From contig CABTYW010000081.1 of NCBI GenBank assembly GCA_902489135.1, positions 1-7,134 on the forward strand: a DNA stretch of 7,134 nucleotides, read 5' to 3'. Source of the stretch: an uncultured Synergistaceae bacterium. GTDB taxonomy: Bacteria > Synergistota > Synergistia > Synergistales > Dethiosulfovibrionaceae. Below the pieces are notes generated by a model. It was not told the DNA's origin and searched no databases. It worked only from the letters and a program-made list of their open reading frames with translations. Of the stretch, positions 1-5,811 are shown piece after piece. A program made the position numbers and the translations under genes. How positions within the stretch are numbered: the stretch's first letter is position 1; each line of letters begins with the position of its first letter.

Positions 1-1889
1 ACAACATCTCTGCGGAGACGACGATCCAGCAAAGCAACACCTGGAAGAGTGAAGTGGAGATACTGAAGGATCAAATGTGCGACGTGAATGACGGCCGCGT
101 GATCTTTGAATATACGATCCCAAGAATGGGCAAGCGTGTGGACGTGATTGTGCTGCACCAAAACATTGTTTTTCTGTTAGAGTTTAAATGCGGCGATACG
201 GAGTATCGCGCCAGCACGTATGATCAGGTGTATGACTATGCTCTTGATCTGCGCAATTTTCAGAAGGAGAGTCACGATAAACGGTTGGTGCCGATCATGG
301 TATCGACACGAGCGCCAGAAGTGGAAAATGTGATCCGCGAACGAAACCGTATTATTGAGCCTTTATCTTGCAACGCTAAGAACATCGGACGCGTGATCCG
401 GACGGTGTGTGATCATTACATTGAATCGGATTTTGATTATGTTGCATGGGAGAATTCGGAGTACCTGCCGACGCCAACGATCGTAGAAGCTGCGCAGGCC
501 CTGTATCGTGGCCATAATGTTCATGATATTACTCGCAGTGACGCTGGGGCGATCAACCTGACGCACACGACCGACGAAATCAATGAGATCATTGAGTACA
601 GCAAAGCCAGCCATCGTAAGTCGATCTGTTTTGTCACGGGTGTTCCTGGTGCCGGCAAGACGCTGGTCGGGCTGAACCTTGCCATTCAGCGTTCAGAGGC
701 TCAGCGTGGCGAGCACGCGGTGTTCCTCTCGGGGAACTATCCATTGGTGACCGTGCTGCAGGAAGCTCTTGCCCGTGATAAAGTCGAGCGGGAGAAACAG
801 CGAGGTACTCGCGTTTCAAAGTCGGATGCATTGCGGAGTACTTCAGCCTTTATCCAGATCATCCACAAATATCGAGATTCATTCGTTGGTAACGTGCATA
901 TTCCACCGGAACGCATTGCGATCTTCGATGAAGCTCAGCGGGCTTGGACACATGACATGATTGCCAAGTTCATGCTGACAAAGAAAGGTGTTGTCCAATT
1001 TCAGTACAGCGAGCCGGAATTTTTGATCAGCACAATGAATCGCCACTGCGATTGGGCGGTGATTGTCTGTCTCGTCGGCGGTGGGCAGGAGATCAACACA
1101 GGTGAAGCTGGCCTGCCGGAATGGTTCGATTCGTTGCGCAGGTCATTCCCGAATTGGGACGTCTACATCACACCGCAGCTGAATGACGTGGAGTATCGTC
1201 GCGACCATGTCTGGCAGGATATAATCGCCGGGCTGAATATTTTCGAACGCGAAAAGCTCCACCTTTCAACTTCGGTGCGATCATTTAGAACGCCGGACCT
1301 CGCTGCTTTCGTTAAGGCTATTCTTGATGTGAATACTGAGCGTGCGAAAAAGCTCTATAAGCGAATCGAGGATAAGTATCCCGTGCGTTTGACGCGCGAT
1401 CTGAATACAGCCAAGCAGTGGGTGCGAGAACAGTGCCAGGGCACCACGCGCTATGGCATGTTAGCGAGCAGCGGCGCGTTGCGGCTGAAACCGGAAGGCA
1501 TTTTTGTGAAAAACGAAGTTTCAGTCGCAAACTGGTTTTTGAACGGTAAGGACGACGTCCGGTCGAGTTACTACCTGGAGGACGTGGTTTCGGAGTTTGA
1601 TATCCAAGGGCTTGAGCTTGATTATTCCATTGTCGCCTGGGATGCGGATTTTCGCTTCAATGGAACCGATTGGACCTACTACAACTTCGTCGGCAACCGC
1701 TGGCAGAACGTTTCTTCGAAAGAGCGTCAGCTGTATCTGAAAAACGCCTATCGAGTTCTGCTCACCCGTGCCCGTCAAGGCATGGTGATATTCGTGCCGA
1801 AGGGGGACGATACTGATGGAACTCGTCGACAGGAATGGTATGATAATATTTTCGATTATTTAAGTGATTTGGGAATTGAGATTTTATAG
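1..1889 (+). CDS. DUF2075 nuclease-helicase fusion protein, 5'-truncated by window edge
   Basis: The reading frame is open from base 3 with no stop upstream of the GTG at 54, and the residues before that GTG (ending NTWKSEV) resemble the N-terminal part of DUF2075 proteins. The real start therefore lies outside the window; 628 residues are visible. Near the N-terminus is a PD-(D/E)XK-like nuclease pattern: Asp (141-143), then E-F-K (180-188), then a Q-x-x-Y helix (about 225-236). A superfamily 1-type helicase core follows: Walker A GVPGAGKT (639-662), Walker B DEAQ (927-938), a GGGQEI motif III (about 1077-1094), QGLELD (1605-1622) and an arginine-finger motif YRVLLTRAR (1749-1775). The predicted role is ATP-driven remodelling or cleavage of nucleic acid in the cytoplasm. 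Nuclease-helicase fusions of this kind occur in some phage-defence proteins, but a defence role here is inference. Base composition is less GC-rich than the grd genes, which fits an accessory gene. The domain call is firm; the substrate is unknown. Confidence 0.88.
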   Translation, partial: NISAETTIQQSNTWKSEVEILKDQMCDVNDGRVIFEYTIPRMGKRVDVIVLHQNIVFLLEFKCGDTEYRASTYDQVYDYALDLRNFQKESHDKRLVPIMVSTRAPEVENVIRERNRIIEPLSCNAKNIGRVIRTVCDHYIESDFDYVAWENSEYLPTPTIVEAAQALYRGHNVHDITRSDAGAINLTHTTDEINEIIEYSKASHRKSICFVTGVPGAGKTLVGLNLAIQRSEAQRGEHAVFLSGNYPLVTVLQEALARDKVEREKQRGTRVSKSDALRSTSAFIQIIHKYRDSFVGNVHIPPERIAIFDEAQRAWTHDMIAKFMLTKKGVVQFQYSEPEFLISTMNRHCDWAVIVCLVGGGQEINTGEAGLPEWFDSLRRSFPNWDVYITPQLNDVEYRRDHVWQDIIAGLNIFEREKLHLSTSVRSFRTPDLAAFVKAILDVNTERAKKLYKRIEDKYPVRLTRDLNTAKQWVREQCQGTTRYGMLASSGALRLKPEGIFVKNEVSVANWFLNGKDDVRSSYYLEDVVSEFDIQGLELDYSIVAWDADFRFNGTDWTYYNFVGNRWQNVSSKERQLYLKNAYRVLLTRARQGMVIFVPKGDDTDGTRRQEWYDNIFDYLSDLGIEIL

Positions 1890-2079
1890 TTCATACCATT
1901 CGCGCTTTCACGGTTGATAGACTTCATAGGAGCTGCGGTTGATTTCTGTAGAAATACCATCTCTGCGTAAAAACAGCCGTACTGAGGGGAAAACCGTTTT
2001 CCTGTTTCCGCCACGTGGAGATATGAAGATCATTGCGTGGTGTGTGAACCATTATTTGTTTTGACTTCCGCATGGGCGC

Positions 2080-2112
2080 TTTTTCAGTCGCCGTCGACGA
2101 AAGTCTGAAAAA
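2080..2112. repeat. Inverted repeat, 8 bp arms
   Basis: TTTTTCAG (2080-2087) is matched perfectly by CTGAAAAA (2105-2112) across a 17-base spacer. The T-run lies on the outer 5' side and the A-run on the 3' side, opposite to an intrinsic terminator, so it is not called as one. It could be a protein-binding site or chance in AT-rich DNA. Confidence 0.4.
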
Positions 2113-2125
2113 TTATGAATGAACA

Positions 2126-2155
2126 TTTACATGTTTTATGATATTTTTTTATTAA
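2126..2155 (+). promoter_or_regulatory. Weak candidate sigma-70 promoter
   Basis: TTTACA (2126-2131) and TATTAA (2150-2155) are separated by 18 bases. If used, it would start a transcript near 2162 that carries the hairpin at 2186-2208 and runs toward the grd leader. The region is AT-rich enough for such a match by chance, and the promoter at 2300-2328 is clearly better. Confidence 0.22.
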
Positions 2156-2185
2156 AAATGATGAACCCTTAGAAGGCGTGGAACA

Positions 2186-2208
2186 TTTTTAGGCGAATAG
2201 CCTAAAAA
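2186..2208. repeat. Perfect 9-bp inverted repeat
   Basis: TTTTTAGGC (2186-2194) and GCCTAAAAA (2200-2208) form a perfect palindrome around a 5-base loop, GAATA. The T-tract precedes the stem and the A-tract follows it, so neither strand gives a normal terminator with a 3' U-tract. It may be an operator or an RNA hairpin in a leader; no regulator can be named. Confidence 0.5.
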
Positions 2209-2246
2209 ACTCGTCCGGAAATCACAATATGATGTATTCCCTTCAC

Positions 2247-2295
2247 TTTATGACTTTCGTCCAGTTCATAAAAATCATGACTGAAAGGTCGTAAA
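2247..2295. repeat. Imperfect inverted repeat just upstream of the grd promoter
   Basis: TTTATGACTTTC (2247-2258) can pair with GAAAGGTCGTAAA (2283-2295) with one bulged G and one G-U pair. ATGACT also recurs as a direct repeat near 2250 and 2277. The right arm ends five bases before the -35 box, a position suited to an activator or repressor site for the grd operon. This role is inferred from location only. Confidence 0.4.
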
Positions 2296-2299
2296 AAAC

Positions 2300-2328
2300 T
2301 TGATATTTCACTGAGCAGGACATAAAAT
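2300..2328 (+). promoter_or_regulatory. Sigma-70 promoter of the grd operon
   Basis: TTGATA (-35, 2300-2305) and TAAAAT (-10, 2323-2328) each differ from consensus at one base and are separated by the ideal 17 bases. The predicted transcription start is about 2335, roughly ten bases before the riboswitch leader helix begins. This promoter would drive the riboswitch followed by grdX-grdE-grdB. Confidence 0.75.
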
Positions 2329-2344
2329 AAAGTCAGCGGTTGAA

Positions 2345-2429
2345 GTTCAGAAGAGAGCATCCGGCTTCGGCCGGAACGCCGAAGGGGCAACGCACATCGC
2401 GGAAACTCTCAGGCAAAAGGATTCTGAAC
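2345..2429 (+). promoter_or_regulatory. Glycine riboswitch, single aptamer
   Basis: The sequence carries the hallmarks of the glycine (gcvT-type) aptamer. P1 is formed by GAGAG (2353-2357) and CTCTC (2406-2410). A GC hairpin capped by a TTCG tetraloop spans 2361-2374. The conserved core GCCGAAGGGGCAA (2378-2390) follows, then GGAAACTCTCAGGCAAAAGGA (about 2401-2421). GTTCAG (2345-2350) is complementary to CTGAAC (2424-2429) and would form a helix outside P1, like the leader-linker interaction of this class. No second copy of the conserved core is present, so this is a singleton rather than a tandem pair. Glycine riboswitches usually turn genes on, which fits glycine reductase genes downstream. 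Confidence 0.93.
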
Positions 2430-2436
2430 CGACGCA

Positions 2437-2466
2437 CTCTGAATATACAGGAGCTGTACGACAGAG
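2437..2466 (+). promoter_or_regulatory. Possible ghost-aptamer stem or expression platform of the riboswitch
   Basis: CTCTG (2437-2441) can pair with CAGAG (2462-2466), enclosing a second stem TACAG (2446-2450) with CTGTA (2454-2458) around a GAG loop. No U-tract follows, so this is not an intrinsic terminator. It may be the small ghost-aptamer helix that accompanies singleton glycine riboswitches, or part of a translational switch, since the GAGGTG ribosome binding site of grdX lies at 2481-2486. It is inferred from complementarity only. Confidence 0.4.
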
Positions 2467-2489
2467 ACTCATTACGCCACGAGGTGACG

Positions 2490-2885
2490 ATGATGTCCTG
2501 TCGTTTTGTTTTGCTGACCAACAACCCGCGCTATGAAGACAGAGACGATCTGCCGGTACGGTTCATTGACGGCGCGGGACGGGCGGTCATTATCGCCGGA
2601 CGCGACCTGATCCATCAAGGATGGACGTTGCTCAATCACCCGCTGTACGGCAACTTCCGTCCGCATCAGCAGCCCTTTCGGACGCTGCTTCTCAAAAAGG
2701 ACGAGAAGGACTCGACCTTTGACGAGTATGGCCTCGGCCTGATTGAAAGCGCCGAGCAGGTTTACATCACCAATCCCCATCCTTTAACGCCCGAAGAGAC
2801 TCCCGCACGGATGGCGGCGGACTGCTCCGAAATCGACTTTGAACTCATGCGGGAGACGCTTCTCAAGCATCATCTTACCCATTAA
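2490..2885 (+). CDS. grdX: GrdX family protein
   Basis: The 131-residue product begins MMSCRFVLLTNNPRYE, the typical GrdX opening (a short beta strand ending in TNNP). It continues with FIDG and with a DLIHQGWTLLNHPLYGNFRPHQQPFRTLLL block that matches the family's conserved H-P-L-x-G-x-x-x-P core. GrdX is a small cytoplasmic protein encoded at the head of many glycine reductase operons; its biochemical role is unknown. The frame is open upstream to a TTG at 2340, but that stretch is riboswitch RNA. The ATG at 2490, or the adjacent ATG at 2493, follows GAGGTG (2481-2486) and is the credible start. It is the first gene of the riboswitch-controlled unit and lies 160 bases ahead of grdE. Confidence 0.87.
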   Translation: MMSCRFVLLTNNPRYEDRDDLPVRFIDGAGRAVIIAGRDLIHQGWTLLNHPLYGNFRPHQQPFRTLLLKKDEKDSTFDEYGLGLIESAEQVYITNPHPLTPEETPARMAADCSEIDFELMRETLLKHHLTH

Positions 2886-2981
2886 CGTGCGTTTTATCCG
2901 GGCTGTGAAAACATTCTCGATGCTGGGCAGAGCGTCGGAATCTTTTCATGCCGTGATCTAACGATAAAGGTTTTTGCGTCA

Positions 2982-3030
2982 GCCGGCCTGGCCGGCAGTC
3001 ATGCCCCTCTGTGGGGCTGGAAAATCCCAG
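2982..3030 (+). other. Three consecutive small hairpins in the grdX-grdE gap
   Basis: Three short stems follow one another: GCCGGC (2982-2987) with GCCGGC (2991-2996), GCCCC (3003-3007) with GGGGC (3013-3017), and CTGG (3017-3020) with CCAG (3027-3030). They end just before the grdE ribosome binding site. No U-tract is present, so termination is unlikely. They could set mRNA stability or the grdX:grdE ratio, which is inference. The rest of the 160-base gap (2886-3045) shows no gene and no clear promoter. Confidence 0.4.
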
Positions 3031-3032
3031 AA

Positions 3033-3040
3033 GGGAGGAG
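3033..3040 (+). promoter_or_regulatory. Ribosome binding site that fixes the grdE TTG start
   Basis: GGGAGGAG lies five bases before a TTG at 3046. The frame is open further upstream to a TTG at 2974, but nothing resembling a Shine-Dalgarno sequence precedes that codon. The 3046 start gives the expected GrdE N-terminus. Confidence 0.8.
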
Positions 3041-3045
3041 TTATT

Positions 3046-4338
3046 TTGAAGCTTGAACTCCATAAGGTAAAGATTGACAAAATCGTGTTTGGCGAAGAAT
3101 TCTCCGTCAAAGGCGGAGTGCTCACCATCAACAAGAAGGCCATTATCGACAATCTGATGGATGATGAGCGCCTCGCCAGTGTTGATGTGGAACTTGCCCA
3201 TCCCGGCGAGAAAACCCGCATCATGCCCGTCAAGGACGTGGTCGAGCCGCGCTGCAAGATCGAGGGCACCAATGAGGTGTTCCCCGGCATGATCGGCGAC
3301 GTCGACACCGTCGGCGAAGGTTCCACTCTGGTTCTGGACGGTGCCGCGGTGGTCACCACCGGCCGTCTCATCGCTCCCCAGGAAGGCATTGTGGACATGT
3401 CCGGCCCCGGCGCCGAACTGACGCCGTTTTCCCAGACGAAGAACATCGTGCTGGTGCTGAACCCCGTTGAGGGTCTCGAGAACCACAACCGCGAGGCCAG
3501 CTGCCGTATGGCCGGGCTCAAGACCGCCGTGTTTGTCGCTCAGCAGATCAAGAAGGCCGGCTTCACCGCCGACAAGGTGGAGACCTATGAGGCTCCCAAC
3601 TACAAAGAAGCTCTCGCCGCCTATCCTGAGCTTCCCAAAGTCGCTTACATCTACATGCTCCAGACTCAGGGACTTCTTCACGACACCTACGTCTACGGCG
3701 TGGACGCCAAGAAGATCATCCCCTCGGTGATTAACGCCACTGAAGTCATGGACGGCGCCATCTGCTCGGGCAACTGCGTGTCTGCCTGCGACAAGAACAG
3801 CACCTACGTGCACCTCAACAACCCCATCATCAAGAGCCTGTACGAGCACCACGGCAAGGATCTCAACTTCATCGGCGTCGTAATCACCAACGAGAACGTC
3901 ACGCTGGCCGACAAGAAACGCAGCAGCTCCTATGCCGTGAAGATCGCTCAGATGCTGGGTGCCGACGCGGCAGTCATTTCCGAGGAAGGCTTCGGCAATC
4001 CCGACGCCGACCTGGTGCTGAACTGCTGGAAGTGCGAGCGCAAGGGCATCAAGACCGTTCTTGTCACCGACGAGTACGCCAACCGTGACGGAGCTTCCCA
4101 GTCTCTGGCCGATACCTGCCCTGAAGGCAACGCCTGCGTTACCGCCGGCAACGCCAATGCCACCATCACTCTGCCTCCTATGGACAGAATTATCGGCGAC
4201 TCTCAGTTTGCCGACGTGATGGCCGGCGGTTTCTTCGGTTCGCTGAAGGAAGACGGCAGCATCTTCGCCGAAATCCAGATTATTACCGGCGCCACCAGTG
4301 AAGTCGGCTTCACGAAAAACGGCGCTTACACCATTTAG
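3046..4338 (+). CDS. grdE: Glycine reductase component B, GrdE proprotein (alpha/beta subunits)
   Basis: The 430-residue product begins MKLELHKVKIDKIVFG from a TTG codon and matches the GrdE family in length and throughout its sequence. Recognisable blocks are CKIEGTNEVFPGMIG, GLENHNREASCRMAGLKTAVF, VAYIYMLQTQGLLHDTY and a C-terminal ITGATSEVGFTKNGAY. GrdE is made as a proprotein that is cleaved at an internal cysteine. This yields two subunits, one with an N-terminal pyruvoyl group that forms a Schiff base with glycine for activation in component B. The likely site here is in CSGNCVSAC, with cysteines at residues 240, 244 and 248. N243-C244 is the best candidate, close to the cysteine near position 242 recalled for the Clostridium sticklandii protein. 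It is encoded with grdB 49 bases downstream. Sarcosine- and betaine-specific homologues exist; the glycine riboswitch favours glycine. Confidence 0.93.
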   Translation: MKLELHKVKIDKIVFGEEFSVKGGVLTINKKAIIDNLMDDERLASVDVELAHPGEKTRIMPVKDVVEPRCKIEGTNEVFPGMIGDVDTVGEGSTLVLDGAAVVTTGRLIAPQEGIVDMSGPGAELTPFSQTKNIVLVLNPVEGLENHNREASCRMAGLKTAVFVAQQIKKAGFTADKVETYEAPNYKEALAAYPELPKVAYIYMLQTQGLLHDTYVYGVDAKKIIPSVINATEVMDGAICSGNCVSACDKNSTYVHLNNPIIKSLYEHHGKDLNFIGVVITNENVTLADKKRSSSYAVKIAQMLGADAAVISEEGFGNPDADLVLNCWKCERKGIKTVLVTDEYANRDGASQSLADTCPEGNACVTAGNANATITLPPMDRIIGDSQFADVMAGGFFGSLKEDGSIFAEIQIITGATSEVGFTKNGAYTI

Positions 4339-4387
4339 CGGCGAAGAATCCCTTTGTTCCAGGACAGACTCTTAAGGAGGGGAACTT

Positions 4388-5701
4388 ATGACTTATAAAG
4401 TAGTTCACTATATTAACCAGTTCTTCGCCGGCATCGGCGGAGAAGAAAAGGCCGACATCGCGCCTGAAGTGCGCGAAGGTGTCGTCGGCCCCGGCATGGC
4501 CCTGAACAATTTTCTGAAGAAGGGCGATGCTGAAATTGTCGCCACCATTATCTGCGGAGACTCTTACTTCGCCGAGAACATGGATTCCGCTTCCGACTTC
4601 GTCGTCGAAGCCATGAAGAAATACAATGCCGACGGCTTTGTGGCCGGTCCCGCTTTCAACGCCGGCCGTTACGGCACCGCCTGCGGCGCCGTCTGCAAGG
4701 CGGTGGGCGAGAAGCTGGGCATTCCCACGGTTTCCGCCATGTACGTGGAAAACCCCGGCGTCGACCTGTACAAGAAGTATACCTACATCGTCAGCGCCGC
4801 CGACAGCGCCCGCGGCATGGGCAAGGCCGTTCCCGTCATGGCCAGCATGTTGCTTCGTCAGATCAAGGGCGAGAAAATCGGCACGCCCAAGGAAGAGGGC
4901 TACATTGAGCGCGGCGTCCGCGTCAACAAGTTCTACGATAAAGTCGGCGCCGAGCGCGCCGTCGAAATGCTGATCAAAAAGCTGAAGGGCGAGGAGTTCC
5001 AGACGGAGTATCCCATGCCCGTCTTCGACCGCGTCGAGCCCCGTCCCGCTCTCGCCGATGTCAGCAAGGCCACCATCGCTCTCGTGACCTCGGGCGGCAT
5101 TGTGCCCTTCGGCAACCCCGACCACATCGCCGCTTCCAGCGCTCAGAACTACGGCGAGTACAACATTGCCGGCGTGGAGGATCTGAAGCAGGGCGAGTAT
5201 CAGACCGCTCACGGCGGCTACGATCAGACCTATGCCAACGAAGATCCCGACCGCGTGCTGCCCGTCGACGTGATGCGCAAGCTGGAAAAAGAGCACAAGA
5301 TCGGCAAGCTCTATGACTTCTACTATGCCACCGTCGGCAACGGCACCGGCGTGGCCAACGCCAAGCGCTTCGGCACGGAAATCGGCAAGAAGCTGCACGG
5401 CAAGGTCGATGCGGTTATTCTCACTTCCACCTGAGGCACCTGCACTCGTTGCGGTGCAACGATGGTCAAAGCTATTGAAGAGAATGCCGATGTCCCCGTG
5501 GTTCACATGCTGACGATTATCCCCATTTCTCTCAGCGTGGGCGCCAACCGTCTGATCCCCACCATTGCCATTCCCCATCCTCTCGGCAATCCCGCTCTGA
5601 AGCCCGAGGAGGAGTTCAAGCTCCGTTATCGTCTGGTCACTCGTGCCCTCAAGGCCCTGCAGACCCCTGTAACCGAGCAGACGGTGTTCACCGAGGACTA
5701 A
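4388..5701 (+). CDS. grdB: Glycine reductase component B gamma subunit GrdB, selenoprotein with in-frame UGA
   Basis: The gene is 437 residues long when the TGA at 5432-5434 is read as selenocysteine 349. Without readthrough the product stops after 348 residues and loses its catalytic motif. Translation in the same frame continues as Sec-G-T-C-T-R-C-G-A-T, then ends at TAA with conserved GrdB sequence such as VPVVHMLTIIPISLSVGANRLIP and AIPHPLGNP. The U-x-x-C-x-x-C motif is the hallmark of GrdB. GrdB carries the selenol that takes over the substrate activated on GrdE and forms carboxymethyl-selenocysteine on selenoprotein GrdA. The N-terminus (VVHYINQFFAGIGGEEKAD) and the VAGPAFNAGRYGTACG block also match the family. 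AAGGAGG at 4374-4380 lies seven bases before the ATG. It is the last gene of the operon and is followed by a strong terminator. Confidence 0.96.
5432..5461 (+). promoter_or_regulatory. Selenocysteine UGA codon with bacterial SECIS hairpin
   Basis: The UGA codon (5432-5434) is followed by a hairpin with stem CGTTGC (5447-5452) and GCAACG (5456-5461) and apical loop GGT (5453-5455). The loop starts 18 bases after the UGA, inside the usual range for bacterial SECIS elements, and opens with the G-G-U typical of SelB recognition. A competing pairing, TGCAC (5441-5445) with GTGCA (5454-5458), is possible but leaves a larger loop. Conservation of the protein on both sides of the UGA supports recoding. 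Confidence 0.87.
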
Positions 5702-5716
5702 GTTTTACGAGTTTTC

Positions 5717-5749
5717 AAAAAAAGACGCCTTCCAAGGCGTCTTTTTTTT
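5717..5749. terminator. Bidirectional intrinsic terminator after grdB
   Basis: AGACGCCTT (5723-5731) pairs with AAGGCGTCT (5734-5742), giving at least eight usable base pairs around a TCCA loop. A run of eight T follows (5742-5749) and a run of A precedes (5717-5723), so the element works in either direction. It begins 16 bases after the grdB stop and ends the grd transcript before the AI-2E family gene. Confidence 0.93.
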
Positions 5750-5770
5750 ATGCGCAAAAATGATTATAAT
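5742..5770 (+). promoter_or_regulatory. Promoter of the AI-2E family permease gene
   Basis: A perfect -10 box TATAAT occurs at 5765-5770. The matching -35 position (5742-5747) falls in the terminator T-run and is poor, so the promoter depends mainly on the -10 element. Transcription would start near 5777, giving a leader of about 35 bases to the TTG at 5812. Confidence 0.55.
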
Positions 5771-5811
5771 GGAACCGTAAAAACTACCCTATGCAGGGGA
5801 GCGTGCTGACC

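Larger units (their letters stand above)
1890..2299. other. AT-rich intergenic region without a convincing gene
   Basis: This 410-base gap separates the nuclease-helicase gene from the grd promoter. Reading frames on both strands are short and lack a good ribosome binding site; the best, an ATG at 2023, gives only 13 codons. It contains three inverted repeats and a weak promoter-like sequence, listed separately. A small stem (1988-1993 with 1997-2002) lies 100 bases after the helicase stop, but it lacks a T-run and is not a convincing terminator. The AT-richness and lack of genes suit a junction between an accessory gene and a conserved operon. Confidence 0.6.

Noticed and set aside
2023..2064. 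13-codon ORF (ATG at 2023) as a leader peptide
   Set aside because: The Shine-Dalgarno-like GTGGAG is only two bases from the ATG, no attenuator follows, and the residues show no regulatory run of one amino acid.
2186..2208. Palindrome as an intrinsic terminator for the nuclease-helicase gene
   Set aside because: The T-run precedes the stem and the A-run follows it, so there is no U-tract after the hairpin on either strand.
2340..2489. Upstream extension of the grdX reading frame to a TTG at 2340
   Set aside because: The stretch is the glycine riboswitch RNA, the extra residues do not match GrdX, and a ribosome binding site lies directly before 2490/2493.
2875..3852. Long open frame on the minus strand opposite grdE
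   Set aside because: It is the antisense shadow of a GC-rich coding gene; grdE on the plus strand is unmistakable and the minus-strand product has low-complexity composition.
4310..5578. 422-codon open frame on the minus strand opposite grdB
   Set aside because: It is rich in Gly, Ala, His, Asp and Val in the manner of reverse-strand shadows, and it lies across the recognised grdB gene.
5462..5701. Separate small gene after the grdB TGA, or a frameshifted/pseudogenised grdB
   Set aside because: It is in the same frame as grdB, continues its conserved C-terminus, and the TGA sits exactly at the known selenocysteine position with a SECIS hairpin.
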